From Tannerella sp. oral taxon 808 (GTDB lineage Bacteria; Bacteroidota; Bacteroidia; Bacteroidales; Tannerellaceae): a stretch of DNA of 16,133 nt. Made by a program: the position numbers and the translations under genes. The notes beneath the pieces are model-generated. The model was not told the origin of the DNA. It ran no database searches and was given only the letters and a program-made list of their open reading frames with translations. Each line of letters starts with the position of its first letter. The first letter of the stretch is position 1. Location: contig MIQB01000048.1 in the NCBI GenBank assembly GCA_002890585.1, positions 1-16,133 of the forward strand. Reading direction: 5' to 3'. Below are positions 1-7,733 of the stretch, piece after piece.

Positions 1-137
1 TGATTCCAGAGCTCAGACGCCAGTCGAAGCCGCGGAATCAGTGATTCCGGAGCTCAGACGCCAGTCGAAGCCGAAAAATCAGTGATTCCGGAGCTCAGAC
101 GCCAGTCGAAGCCGAAGGGCCAGAGATTCCGGGCTCG
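1..137 (-). repeat. 41-bp tandem repeat array (array A), cut by the window edge
   Basis: Units start at 1, 42 and 83 (exact 41-bp steps), followed by a degraded partial unit from about 124. The shared core is GATTCCRGAGCTCAGACGCC followed by AGTCGAAGCCG. The junction of units 1 and 2 forms CGGAATC-AGT-GATTCCG, a 7-bp stem with a 3-nt loop; the unit 2/3 junction keeps only 4 bp. On the minus strand the unit carries TTTTT, TGGCG and AGCTCCG in the same order as array C at 10220, so minus is given as the family strand. It lies downstream of korB beyond its terminator, and may continue to the left of the window. Confidence 0.9.
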
Positions 138-187
138 TTTTTTTGTCCAAACACGATTAGCCCAACCTACCTCATACGCCAGCAATG

Positions 188-226
188 AAAAAAGCCCCAC
201 CGAACATGGATTCGATGGGGCCTTTT
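188..226 (-). terminator. Rho-independent terminator of the kor genes
   Basis: Inverted arms at 194-204 and 211-221 form an 11-bp stem with one G-U type mismatch and a 6-nt loop. On the minus strand the stem is followed by a run of six T (the A-run at 188-193). It lies 36 nt beyond the korB stop. A T-run at 223-226 means it could also work weakly for plus-strand transcription. Confidence 0.85.
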
Positions 227-256
227 CTTGTTTATGCCCTGTGGCTTAGGCAGCCG

Positions 257-1273
257 TCACTTCACCTCCCAGGTGTCGCCGGCCAGCAGCATGTCGCGCA
301 GGGTGTGGGCCTTCTTCTTAGCCTTCACCTCGGCGATCTGTTGGTGGACGGACTCCTCGTAGGTTGGGGCGTCCACGTCGCGGATGATGCCGAGCGCTAC
401 GGGCATGGCGCCACTCATCATGGCCAACATGAAGTGGAGCGTATTGTCGCGTTCGTGGGCGTCGTGCACGAGGACATCGTCCATCGTGTAGCCATCCTCA
501 CCGATGGTGACGGCCTTCAGCTTCAGGCCGTCGAGCACGAGGCCCTTGTCGCGGTTCTTGCCGAAGATCATCTTCTCGCCGTGGCGGAGGAAGATGGTGC
601 GATCGGCGCGCACTTCGCGATCGGTGATGCGCGTGTGGGTGCCGTTGTTGAAGATGACGCAGTTGACGAGCACCTCGGTGACGGCGGCGCCGCGGTGGCG
701 AGCCGACTGGGCGAAGATGGCCGTCAGGTTGGCCGCGTCCGTGTCGATGCCGCGGGCGAAGAAGTTGCCGCGGGCGCCGAGGGTCAGCTCGGCCGGGATG
801 AAGGGATCTTCCACCGTGCCGTAGGGCGAACTCTTGGAGACGAAGCCGCGGTCAGACGTCGGGGAGTACTGCCCCTTGGTGAGGCCGTAGATCTTGTTGT
901 TCATCAGCACGATGTTCAGGTCTACGTTGCGGCGCACGGCGTGGATGAAGTGGTTGCCACCGATGGCGAGGCAGTCGCCGTCGCCGGTGACGAGCCAGAC
1001 GCTGATGTCGGGCCGTGCCGTCTTGACGCCGGTGGCGATGGCGGCGCCGCGTCCGTGGATGGTGTGGAAGCCGTAGGTATTCATGTAGTACGGCAGTCGC
1101 GAGGAGCATCCGATGCCGGAGATGACGGCCATATCGTCGGGCGAGGTGCCGACCTCGGCCATCGCTTTGTGCAGGCAGCTGAGCACGGCGTGATCGCCGC
1201 AGCCGGGGCACCAGCGGACGTATTGATCGCTCTTGAAGTCTTTGGGGCTGTAGGTTATATCTGTTGCATTCAT
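257..1273 (-). CDS. korB: 2-oxoglutarate/2-oxoacid:ferredoxin oxidoreductase, beta subunit
   Basis: This is the thiamine-diphosphate-binding half of a cytoplasmic enzyme that decarboxylates a 2-oxoacid (most likely 2-oxoglutarate) to the acyl-CoA and reduces ferredoxin; the reaction can also run reductively. The 338-residue length is normal for KorB. The N-terminal WCPGCGDH motif (21-28), Cys56 in GIGCSSR and Cys204 fit the four cysteines that hold the [4Fe-4S] cluster in this family. GDGD at 97-100, followed by NNKIYGLTKGQ (124-134), is the ThDP/Mg site. The start lies 2 nt after the korA stop, so the two are translated from one message. Substrate is inferred: pyruvate or branched-chain oxoacid enzymes are close relatives, but this two-chain form with fused gamma-alpha partner is usually called Kor. 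Confidence 0.93.
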   Translation of the reverse strand: MNATDITYSPKDFKSDQYVRWCPGCGDHAVLSCLHKAMAEVGTSPDDMAVISGIGCSSRLPYYMNTYGFHTIHGRGAAIATGVKTARPDISVWLVTGDGDCLAIGGNHFIHAVRRNVDLNIVLMNNKIYGLTKGQYSPTSDRGFVSKSSPYGTVEDPFIPAELTLGARGNFFARGIDTDAANLTAIFAQSARHRGAAVTEVLVNCVIFNNGTHTRITDREVRADRTIFLRHGEKMIFGKNRDKGLVLDGLKLKAVTIGEDGYTMDDVLVHDAHERDNTLHFMLAMMSGAMPVALGIIRDVDAPTYEESVHQQIAEVKAKKKAHTLRDMLLAGDTWEVK

Positions 1274-1275
1274 GA

Positions 1276-3141
1276 TTATTTCTCCTCTATGATGTGGGTA
1301 AATTCTTCGACGAGCCGCGAAACGATGAAGGGCTGCCCCTTGATGCGGTTGAAGCGATAAGGCGTGAAGTCGTCCACTTTGCTGCGCAGGTAGTTGGCAA
1401 ACTGGCCATTGTTCTGCTCAGCCACGACCGCCTTCGGGTAACGCTTCAGCACCTCGGCCGTGTTCTTGGGCAACGGGTTAATGAAGCGGAAGTGCGCCAG
1501 GGCCACCTTATGGCCGTTGCGGTGCATGATGTCCATCACCTCGTGCAGGTGGCCGAAGGTGCCGCCCCAGCCTACGATCAGCAGCTCGGCGTCGTCCTTG
1601 TCGCCCAAGACCTCCACTTCGGGGATGAAGTCCGCGATCTTGTCAATCTTGGCTTGACGCGTCTGCACCATCTTCTGATGATTCTTCGGGTCGGTAGAGA
1701 TGGAGCTGGTGTCGAAGTCCTTCTCGAGTCCGCCGATACGGTGCGCGAAACCCTTCATGCCGGGTGTGGCCCAATAGCGGACGAAGGTCTCCTTGTCGCG
1801 GCGGTAAGGTTTCCAGACGGCCTCGCCGTGGTAGTTGGTGACGTAGTTCGGCTTGATGTCGGGGTAATCGTTCATGTAATCCGGGATGCGCCATGCGGCC
1901 GACCCGTTAGCGATGAAGGCGTCGGTGAGGAGGATGACGGGCGTCATGTGCTCCACGGCCAGCTTGGCAGCCCAGAAGACCATGTCGAAGCAGTCCGTCG
2001 GGGTGGTGGCGGCTACGACGACGAGCGGACTCTCGCCGTTGCGCCCGTAGAGTGCCTGCATGAGGTCCGTCTGTTCGCTCTTTGTCGGCATACCCGTGGA
2101 GGGGCCGCCGCGCTGCACATCGATGATGACGAGCGGCAGCTCCGCGATGACGGCCAGGCCGATGGCTTCGCTCTTCAGCGCCAGTCCGGGCCCAGACGTC
2201 GAGGTGGCGCTCAGACAACCAGCGAAGGAGGCGCCGATGGAGGTACAGATGCCAGCGATCTCGTCTTCAGCCTGCACGGTTGTAACGCCGAGGTTCTTGT
2301 GTTTGGAGAGCTCGTGCAGGATGTCAGTAGCCGGGGTGATGGGGTAGCTGCCGAGGAAGAGTTGCAGCCCCGCCTTCTCTGCTGCGGCGATGAGGCCGTA
2401 GGAGGTGGCGTTGTTTCCGCTCACGTCTTTGTAGATGCCCGGGGCTTGCTTGGAGCCTTCGATGCGGTACGTGGAGACGGAGGCGTGGATGTTGTTGCCG
2501 TAGTTATAGCCGTCGGTCAGGGCCTTGATGTTGGCTTTAGCGATGTCTGGCTTCTTGGCAAACTTGGTTTGGAGCATGGTCATGGCGTGGTCGAGCGGGC
2601 GGTCGAAGAGCCAGCAGACGAGGCCGAGGGTGAACATGTTCTTGCAGCGCAGGGCGGACTTGTTGTCGAGGCCGAACTCGGCCAGCCCGTCGCGCACCAT
2701 CGTGGAGATAGGTGCGGGCACAACCTGCACGTAATCGGTAAGGCCCAGCTCTTCGATCGGGTCGTCGGTCTTAAACTCAGCCTTGTCAAGGTCGCGCTTG
2801 GTGAAGGCGTCGGTGTCGATGATGACGATGGAGCCTTTGCGCAGGTTCTTGACGTTCACCTTCAGGGCGGCGGGGTTCATGGCCACGAGCACGTCAGCTT
2901 TGTCGCCAGGGGTGTAGACCTTCTTCGTCCCTAAATGGATCTGGAAGCCAGAGATGCCGCTAAGTGTTCCTTGCGGCGCACGGATTTCGGCCGGGTAGTC
3001 GGGGAAGGTGGAGATGTCGTTCCCGAAGACGGCCGAGAGATTGGAGAAGATGGTGCCGGTAAGCTGCATACCGTCGCCGCTGTCTCCCGAAAAGCGGATC
3101 ACCACTTGATCCAGCGTCTTTACTTTGGATGGTTCTGTCAT
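1276..3141 (-). CDS. korA: 2-oxoglutarate/2-oxoacid:ferredoxin oxidoreductase, fused gamma-alpha subunit
   Basis: Partner of korB. The first roughly 200 residues are the gamma domain, with FSGDSGDGMQLTG at 17-29. The alpha (pyrimidine-binding) domain follows, with YPITPATD near 263, VQAEDEIAG near 290 and the RGGPSTGMPTKSEQTDL stretch near 340. The C-terminal transketolase-like part includes GWGGTFGHLHE. I place the start at 3141 (MTEPSK, 621 aa). An upstream in-frame ATG at 3174 would add 11 residues that do not look like family sequence. No separate ferredoxin-like delta subunit is present in the window, so electrons presumably pass from the beta-subunit cluster to a ferredoxin encoded elsewhere. 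It follows aroK by 102 nt. Only a weak -7 box (TATGTTTC, one mismatch) is seen before it, so it may be read from its own promoter or through from aroK. Confidence 0.92.
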   Translation of the reverse strand: MTEPSKVKTLDQVVIRFSGDSGDGMQLTGTIFSNLSAVFGNDISTFPDYPAEIRAPQGTLSGISGFQIHLGTKKVYTPGDKADVLVAMNPAALKVNVKNLRKGSIVIIDTDAFTKRDLDKAEFKTDDPIEELGLTDYVQVVPAPISTMVRDGLAEFGLDNKSALRCKNMFTLGLVCWLFDRPLDHAMTMLQTKFAKKPDIAKANIKALTDGYNYGNNIHASVSTYRIEGSKQAPGIYKDVSGNNATSYGLIAAAEKAGLQLFLGSYPITPATDILHELSKHKNLGVTTVQAEDEIAGICTSIGASFAGCLSATSTSGPGLALKSEAIGLAVIAELPLVIIDVQRGGPSTGMPTKSEQTDLMQALYGRNGESPLVVVAATTPTDCFDMVFWAAKLAVEHMTPVILLTDAFIANGSAAWRIPDYMNDYPDIKPNYVTNYHGEAVWKPYRRDKETFVRYWATPGMKGFAHRIGGLEKDFDTSSISTDPKNHQKMVQTRQAKIDKIADFIPEVEVLGDKDDAELLIVGWGGTFGHLHEVMDIMHRNGHKVALAHFRFINPLPKNTAEVLKRYPKAVVAEQNNGQFANYLRSKVDDFTPYRFNRIKGQPFIVSRLVEEFTHIIEEK

Positions 3142-3243
3142 GATAAAAAAACTATGCTGTGAAACATAAATCAAATAAGCAGGTTGATGGGGGCAGACGG
3201 GCTGTGTCTACCCGGATTGGGGCGTAAGGAGGGGGGCGAAGAT

Positions 3244-3783
3244 CTATGAGGGGCAAGACTCGCGGATGATTTCCCAGAGCCGAGTGGCAGCTGCGCGGGC
3301 GTCGCGATGGGTGACGAGGCGCTCGACATCGAAGATGATCTGGGCTTGGTCGTAGAAGGGGGCGCGGCGTGCGAGGGCATCGCTGACGAAGATGTAGAGG
3401 GGATCGCCGGAGAGATGGCGAACTGTGGGGCGGGTATGTCTGCAGAGCTCGATGCGCTCGGTGAGTGCTCGGGGTGAGGCTTTGAGGTAGACCGTTGTAC
3501 CGACGCTGTTCATGTAAGTCATGTTGTCGAAAAAGCAAGGTGTGCCGCCACCGGTGGAGAGGACGAGGTCTTCAAACTCGGCGACTTCGTGTAGTGTTTT
3601 CTTCTCTATTTCTCGGAATGTAGCTTCGCTTTCTTCTTCAAAAATCTGTCGTATGGTTTTGTGGTAGCGCCCTTCGATAAAGTGATCCAGGTCGATGAAG
3701 GATAACTTGGAGATGCCGGAGAGTTCCCGGCCTAAGGTCGTTTTGCCCGCGCCCATGTAGCCGATGAGGAAGATGCGTAGCAT
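3244..3783 (-). CDS. aroK: Shikimate kinase
   Basis: Phosphorylates shikimate to shikimate 3-phosphate with ATP, in the cytoplasmic chorismate/aromatic amino-acid pathway. The 179 residues are normal for the family. Walker A is GYMGAGKTT at 8-16. The shikimate-binding acidic motif is IDLDHFIE (Asp31, Asp33), with Arg57 in FREIE and the GGGT motif at 78-81. A lid-like segment (HTRPTVRHL) and RAPFYDQA follow, as expected. It lies 101 nt after lptB, with a good -7 box (3819-3826) in that gap, so it probably has its own transcript. No other shikimate-pathway gene is nearby. Confidence 0.95.
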   Translation of the reverse strand: MLRIFLIGYMGAGKTTLGRELSGISKLSFIDLDHFIEGRYHKTIRQIFEEESEATFREIEKKTLHEVAEFEDLVLSTGGGTPCFFDNMTYMNSVGTTVYLKASPRALTERIELCRHTRPTVRHLSGDPLYIFVSDALARRAPFYDQAQIIFDVERLVTHRDARAAATRLWEIIRESCPS

Positions 3784-3818
3784 GTATTTATCTGAGTGTT
3801 CAAATTCTTAACCGCGGG

Positions 3819-3826
3819 CAAATGTA
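3819..3826 (-). promoter_or_regulatory. Bacteroidetes -7 promoter box for aroK
   Basis: Minus-strand TACATTTG matches the Bacteroidetes primary-sigma consensus TAnnTTTG exactly and lies about 35 nt before the aroK start, predicting a leader of about 30 nt. The same octamer precedes pnp. No good -33 TTTG partner was seen at the usual spacing. Confidence 0.6.
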
Positions 3827-3884
3827 GGAAAGTTCATAAGGGGGCTTTGCCGGGCGAAGGGGGGGGAGCGAGGGCAGGGGGTGT

Positions 3885-4634
3885 TCAGAGGTTTTTCTTG
3901 CGGAGCTCGAAGTCGCGGCCGAGGTATTTCTCGCGAACGATCTCGTTGGCGGCGAGTTCTTCGGCGGTGCCTTGGAAGAGCACTTTGCCTTCGAAGAGTA
4001 GGTAGGCGCGGTCGGTGATGCTGAGTGTCTCGTGGACGTTGTGGTCGGTGATGAGGATGCCGATGTTTTTGTGCTTGAGGCGGGCGACGATGGTTTGGAT
4101 GTCTTGCACGGCGATGGGGTCGACACCGGCGAAGGGTTCGTCGAGCATGATGAATTTGGGATCGATGGCGAGGCAGCGGGCTATCTCTGCGCGCCTGCGT
4201 TCGCCGCCGGAGAGGCGGTCGCCGAGGTTCTTGCGGACTTTCTGTAGGCCGAATTCTTCGATGAGGCTTTCGGTCTTGGCCTGCTGGTAATCCTTGGGGC
4301 GGTCGGTCATCTCGAGGACGGCGCGGATGTTGTCTTCGACGGTCATTTTGCGGAAGATGGAGGCTTCTTGGGCGAGGTAGCCGATGCCGAGGCGGGCACG
4401 CTTGTAGACGGGGTAGTCAGTGATTTCGGTGTCGTCGAGGTAGATGCGGCCGTGGTTGGGGGTGACGAGCCCGACGGTCATGTAGAAGGTGGTTGTCTTG
4501 CCAGCGCCGTTGGGCCCGAGCAGGCCGACGATCTCGCCTTGCTTTACATTGATGGAGACGTGGTTGACGACGGTGCGTGTGTGATACTTCTTTACCAGGT
4601 CTTCAGTGCGGAGAGTCATTTGAGGAGCATCCAT
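3885..4634 (-). CDS. lptB: LPS export ABC transporter, ATP-binding protein
   Basis: Cytoplasmic ATPase that powers extraction of lipopolysaccharide from the inner membrane by the LptB2FG complex and its push along the Lpt bridge. With the chosen start it has 249 residues. Walker A is GPNGAGKT (40-47), the Q-loop is Gln89, the signature is LSGGERRR (141-148), Walker B is FIMLDEP (161-167) and the switch His is His198. TVEDNIRAVLE and the ending REKYLGRDF are typical of LptB rather than of amino-acid importers. ATGs at 4664, 4634 and 4619 are in frame. The family start usually lies just before LRTEDLVKKY, so 4634 or 4619 is more likely than 4664. lptF/lptG/lptC are not in the window. Upstream lies the 23-bp array and no clear -7 box. 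Confidence 0.93.
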   Translation of the reverse strand: MDAPQMTLRTEDLVKKYHTRTVVNHVSINVKQGEIVGLLGPNGAGKTTTFYMTVGLVTPNHGRIYLDDTEITDYPVYKRARLGIGYLAQEASIFRKMTVEDNIRAVLEMTDRPKDYQQAKTESLIEEFGLQKVRKNLGDRLSGGERRRAEIARCLAIDPKFIMLDEPFAGVDPIAVQDIQTIVARLKHKNIGILITDHNVHETLSITDRAYLLFEGKVLFQGTAEELAANEIVREKYLGRDFELRKKNL

Positions 4635-4678
4635 ATATAATAGGTAATGGGGTGATGGGGGCATTATAAAGAAACAGC

Positions 4679-4850
4679 TGCGGGGAAGGTGCTTCCCTCG
4701 GTGCGGGGAAGGTGCTTCCCTCGGTGCGGGGAAGGTGCTTCCCTCGGTGCGGGGAAGGTGCTTCCCTCGGTGCGGGGAGGGTGCTTCCCCCGGTGCGGGG
4801 AAGGTGCTTCCCCCGGTGCGGGGAAGGTGCTTCCCCCGATGCGGGGAAAT
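4679..4850 (-). repeat. 23-bp tandem repeat array (array B1)
   Basis: Seven complete 23-bp units start at 4679, 4702, 4725, 4748, 4771, 4794 and 4817, plus an 11-bp partial. The plus-strand unit is TGCGGGGAAGGTGCTTCCC followed by TCGG or CCGG. Each unit folds as (G)GGGAAG-GTG-CTTCCC(C): a 6-bp stem in units 1-4 and 7 bp in units 5-7, where T becomes C. On the minus strand the loop core reads AAGCACCTT, as in array B2; minus is therefore the family strand. The array ends 7 nt from the symporter stop and fills most of the gap before lptB, both read on the minus strand. The open frames through it on the plus strand are by-products of a stop-free repeat. Confidence 0.97.
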
Positions 4851-4857
4851 GGATTTC

Positions 4858-6063
4858 TTACATCGAACTCACGTTAACCTCCACCTCGCCCGGTCGTTGA
4901 CCAGCAATGCGATCGACGATGATGGCGATGGCGCCGTCGCCGGTCACGTTGCAAGCCGTGCCAAAGCTGTCCATTGCGATATAGAGCGCGATCATCAGCG
5001 CCTGAAGCGTCTCGTCGAAGCCGAGCATGCTGCCGAGCAGACCCAAGGCCGCCATGATGGCGCCTCCGGGCACACCGGGCGCCGCCACCATCGTAATGCC
5101 AAGCATGAGGATGAAGCCGCTGAACGCCGCCGGATCGAGCGGTTGGCCAGACATGAGGAGGATGGCCATCGCGCAGGCAGTGATCTTCATCGTGCTACCA
5201 GAGAGGTGGATCGTGGCGCAGAGGGGCACGGTGAAGACGGCGATGCTCTCTCGCACGCCGTTCTTGAGCGTCTGCTTGAGCGTCACCGGGATGGTGGCAG
5301 CCGACGACTGCGTGCCTAACGCCGTGGCATAAGCCGGCAGCATGTTCTTCAGCAGACGCAGCGGATTCTTGCCCGCCACGAGGCCTGCGATGGAGAACTG
5401 GATGAGGAGCAAGGCCACATGTAACACGAAGATCACAAGGATGACCTTCAGAAACATCGCCATGATGCCTGCCACCTGTCCGCTGACGGTGATGTTGAGG
5501 AAGATGCCGAAGATGTGGAGCGGCAGCAGGGGCACGATGACGGTCTCGATAAGGCGCGTGACGATGTCGCGGAAGTCGACACAGGCTCGTTGCAACGTGT
5601 TGCCCGGAATGGAGGCCAGCCCCAGCCCGACAACGAAGGAGAGCAGCAGCGCAGTCATAATATCCATCGCCGGCGGCATGGCCACCGTGAAGTAAGGCGT
5701 CAGCATGGCCGACTCGGGGTTCTGCATGGCCTCGAGCGACTGCGTGCCGACGGTCAGTATGCGCGGAAAGACGGCCGCGCCGGTCAGGTAAGTGAAGAAG
5801 CCCGAGAAGATGGTGGAGCCGTAGGCAATGAGCGCCGTGATGAGCAGCAGCCGGCCTGCCCCCTTGCCCAACTCGCCGATGGCTGGCGCCACGAGGCCAA
5901 GGATGATGAGCGGGATGGCAAACGAGAGGAAGTTGCCAAAGAGGGAATTGAACGTGACAAAGAATCGGACTACGGTGGCAGGCAGGAATTGTCCGAATAA
6001 GATGCCGCCAGCAATGGCAATGGCTACCCAGCCGAGAAGCGAAACGCGAAAAGGGATTTTCAT
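4858..6063 (-). CDS. SLC1-type (dicarboxylate/amino acid:cation) symporter, likely neutral substrate
   Basis: Inner-membrane carrier of the glutamate/aspartate/serine (DAACS, SLC1) family, driven by Na+ or H+. The 401 residues are hydrophobic nearly throughout, with the long N-terminal scaffold helices first. The transport-core motifs come in order: the HP1 tip GTQSSAATIPVT (about 247-262), a degraded TM7 motif GSTMKITA where family members usually have NMDGT, the HP2 tip GVPGG (330-334), and TM8 DSFGTACNVTGD (365-376). Asp365, Asn372 and Asp376 keep the cation/substrate pattern. Gly368 sits where acidic-amino-acid carriers have the Arg that holds the substrate side-chain carboxylate, so a neutral substrate such as serine or threonine is more likely than glutamate; that is inference. 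Its -7 box is at 6126-6133. Confidence 0.88.
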   Translation of the reverse strand: MKIPFRVSLLGWVAIAIAGGILFGQFLPATVVRFFVTFNSLFGNFLSFAIPLIILGLVAPAIGELGKGAGRLLLITALIAYGSTIFSGFFTYLTGAAVFPRILTVGTQSLEAMQNPESAMLTPYFTVAMPPAMDIMTALLLSFVVGLGLASIPGNTLQRACVDFRDIVTRLIETVIVPLLPLHIFGIFLNITVSGQVAGIMAMFLKVILVIFVLHVALLLIQFSIAGLVAGKNPLRLLKNMLPAYATALGTQSSAATIPVTLKQTLKNGVRESIAVFTVPLCATIHLSGSTMKITACAMAILLMSGQPLDPAAFSGFILMLGITMVAAPGVPGGAIMAALGLLGSMLGFDETLQALMIALYIAMDSFGTACNVTGDGAIAIIVDRIAGQRPGEVEVNVSSM

Positions 6064-6125
6064 AAGGTGTGGGGGAGGGGGGGTAAGTGGTTAAAGTAGG
6101 GTTATGCTTTACGAGTTATTGAGGG

Positions 6126-6133
6126 CAAAAATA
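6126..6133 (-). promoter_or_regulatory. Bacteroidetes -7 promoter box for the symporter
   Basis: Minus-strand TATTTTTG matches TAnnTTTG and lies about 63 nt before the symporter start. An ATTG ends 16 nt upstream, somewhat closer than the usual -33 spacing. It faces away from the fic promoter about 70 nt away, so the two divergent promoters share a short control region. Confidence 0.5.
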
Positions 6134-6168
6134 GAATGGCGGAGCGGGCAATGGAAGAATAGCTCCTA

Positions 6169-6201
6169 ATCCTTCATAATCCTCCATGAATTATGAAGGA
6201 T
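6169..6201. promoter_or_regulatory. 12-bp inverted repeat over the fic promoter, candidate operator
   Basis: ATCCTTCATAAT (6169-6180) and ATTATGAAGGAT (6190-6201) are perfectly complementary, with a 9-nt spacer. The right arm ends on the first base of the fic -7 box, and the dyad covers the place where the -33 element would be. It starts 32 nt before the fic ATG. There is no T-run, so it is not a terminator. A DNA-binding dimer here would block the fic promoter. Confidence 0.65.
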
Positions 6202-6208
6202 AGCTTTG
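6201..6208 (+). promoter_or_regulatory. Bacteroidetes -7 promoter box for fic
   Basis: TAGCTTTG matches TAnnTTTG exactly and predicts a transcript start near 6215, with a leader of about 18 nt to the ATG at 6233. It directly adjoins the inverted repeat at 6169-6201. The box also contains an in-frame TTG (6206) that would start inside the promoter and is unlikely to be used. Confidence 0.6.
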
Positions 6209-6232
6209 CGCCGATCAATAACAAGAAATGAC

Positions 6233-7558
6233 ATGAATGGACTAACAGAACGCCCTCCTCAGGCGGACGAACGCGAAAGAGAGGAAGCGCTGAAGCATGC
6301 CTTCGCCCCAGAGGTGATCGCACTGAATGCCGATTACCCTTACTGGGACAAGGTGAAACATTGCACCACGGCCATCGCCCCACGCATCTTGTGGCAGGCA
6401 TTGAAACTGCAGCGCAGCCTCGGGCGCACATCGCTGCACTTCGGCCGATATGCCTTCGGCTACACGAAGACCGACGAAATGCTCGGCCTGCTCCATGCAT
6501 TTGACAGGCACATCGGGGGAAGCCTGTCAGGCGACGACAACGACCTATTGTCGAACAACAGGCGTGAGTATTTCCTGATCTCATCGATGATGGAGGAGGC
6601 CATCGCGTCGAGCCAGATGGAGGGCGCCTCGACGACACGCCGAGTGGCCAAGGAGATGCTGCGCAAAAACGAGCGGCCGAGAGATCGCAGCCAGCAGATG
6701 ATCCACAACAATTACCGCACAATCGCCTACCTCAAGGAGCATGCCTCCGAGGCCTTCTCCATCGAACGACTACAAGAAATCCATAGCCTAATGACGGAGG
6801 GTACATTGGACAATGCATCCGACGCGGGCCGCCTACGCGACCGGGACGACATCCTCGTCATGGACGGCCTCTCCGGCGACGTGGCTCACTATCCACCCCC
6901 CCACAGCGAGATCCCCGCCTTGCTGGCCGACTTGGAAGGCTTCTTTAATTCGGACAACGAGCATGCCGACGATGAGGGCACGTTTATCCATCCTATCGTC
7001 CGAGCTTGCATCATCCATTTCATGCTCGCCTACATCCACCCCTTCGTCGACGGCAACGGCCGCACGGCGCGTGCACTCTTCTATTGGTACATGATGCGCC
7101 GCGGCTACTGGTTGATCGAATACCTCTCCATCTCAAGCATCATCTACAAGGCCAAACGTGGCTACGAACGGGCGTTCCTCTATACCGAATGCGACGACAA
7201 CGACCTGACTTATTTCATCCTCTATCACCTGCGTACGATACGGCTGGCGTTCGATCGGCTGAAGAATTACCTGCGGCGCAAGGCGGCCGAGAGTAGCCAT
7301 GCCCACCGGCTGATGTCTGTTACGGACATCAACAGCAGGCAGGCGCAGATGCTTCAGATCCTTCGCGAGAAGCCCAGCACAATGTTCACCGTCCGTGAAA
7401 TCGAGCAGCGCTTTGCCGTAACCAATGCCACGGCGCGCACTGATCTGAGAGGGTTAGTGGAGCGCGGCTTCCTCGCCGAGGTGCCTATGAATAAAGTAAA
7501 GCGTGGCTATGTGCGGTCAGCCGATTTCGATCAGTTGCTGCAAGAGGGAGGTCATTGA
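6233..7558 (+). CDS. Fic-domain protein with C-terminal winged helix (probable AMP-transferase)
   Basis: Fic enzymes transfer AMP, or another phosphate-linked group, from a nucleotide to a hydroxyl side chain of a target protein. From ATG 6233 it has 441 residues. The active-site loop is complete: HPFVDGNGRTAR at 269-280 (catalytic His269, anion-binding GNGR). An inhibitory helix motif SSQMEG (Ser126, Glu130, Gly131) lies N-terminal to the Fic core. It matches (S/T)xxxE(G/N), which marks class II proteins that hold themselves inactive. Residues from about 373 (MLQILREKPS) to 435 form a winged-helix DNA-binding domain of the kind common in stand-alone Fic proteins of Bacteroidota. No separate antitoxin gene lies beside it. 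The target is unknown. The adjoining operator-like dyad suggests the protein may repress its own promoter. Confidence 0.9.
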   Translation: MNGLTERPPQADEREREEALKHAFAPEVIALNADYPYWDKVKHCTTAIAPRILWQALKLQRSLGRTSLHFGRYAFGYTKTDEMLGLLHAFDRHIGGSLSGDDNDLLSNNRREYFLISSMMEEAIASSQMEGASTTRRVAKEMLRKNERPRDRSQQMIHNNYRTIAYLKEHASEAFSIERLQEIHSLMTEGTLDNASDAGRLRDRDDILVMDGLSGDVAHYPPPHSEIPALLADLEGFFNSDNEHADDEGTFIHPIVRACIIHFMLAYIHPFVDGNGRTARALFYWYMMRRGYWLIEYLSISSIIYKAKRGYERAFLYTECDDNDLTYFILYHLRTIRLAFDRLKNYLRRKAAESSHAHRLMSVTDINSRQAQMLQILREKPSTMFTVREIEQRFAVTNATARTDLRGLVERGFLAEVPMNKVKRGYVRSADFDQLLQEGGH

Positions 7559-7733
7559 TCAATCGCCCCCCTCGGCCACCTTGGACAAGAAAAGGCTCTG
7601 TAACGAGTCGCGCAGGTAGCCGAATTGAAGTCTACCACAAACGAAGCCATATAATGAGCATGAGTTCAATGGATGAGTAAAGCCGATGGAAGGGGGGGTA
7701 GCTCCGCAGGAACAGACCATTAAGCCTGAATTT
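7559..7733. other. Intergenic stretch after fic, nothing recognised
   Basis: The first 175 nt of the 409-nt gap between the convergent fic and pnp genes. I found no convincing coding frame, tRNA fold, terminator hairpin with a T-run, or promoter box. The remainder of the gap holds array B2 and the pnp terminator. Confidence 0.5.

Noticed and set aside
185..2934. Long plus-strand open frames (up to about 546 codons) opposite korB and korA.
   Set aside because: They are antisense to strongly conserved genes, their translations are Val/Gly/Asp/His-rich without any family motif, and GC-rich codon usage on the other strand explains the lack of stops.
3142..3174. Eleven-residue N-terminal extension of korA from the ATG at 3174.
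   Set aside because: The added residues do not resemble the family, and MTEPSK at 3141 gives a normal start before the gamma domain.
6206..6232. Upstream TTG at 6206 as the fic start.
   Set aside because: It lies inside the predicted -7 box, before the expected transcript start; the ATG at 6233 gives a normal family N-terminus.
6233..7558. fic as the toxin of a two-gene toxin-antitoxin pair.
   Set aside because: There is no small antitoxin frame next to it, and the inhibitory SSQMEG motif is within the protein itself, which fits a self-inhibited class II Fic.
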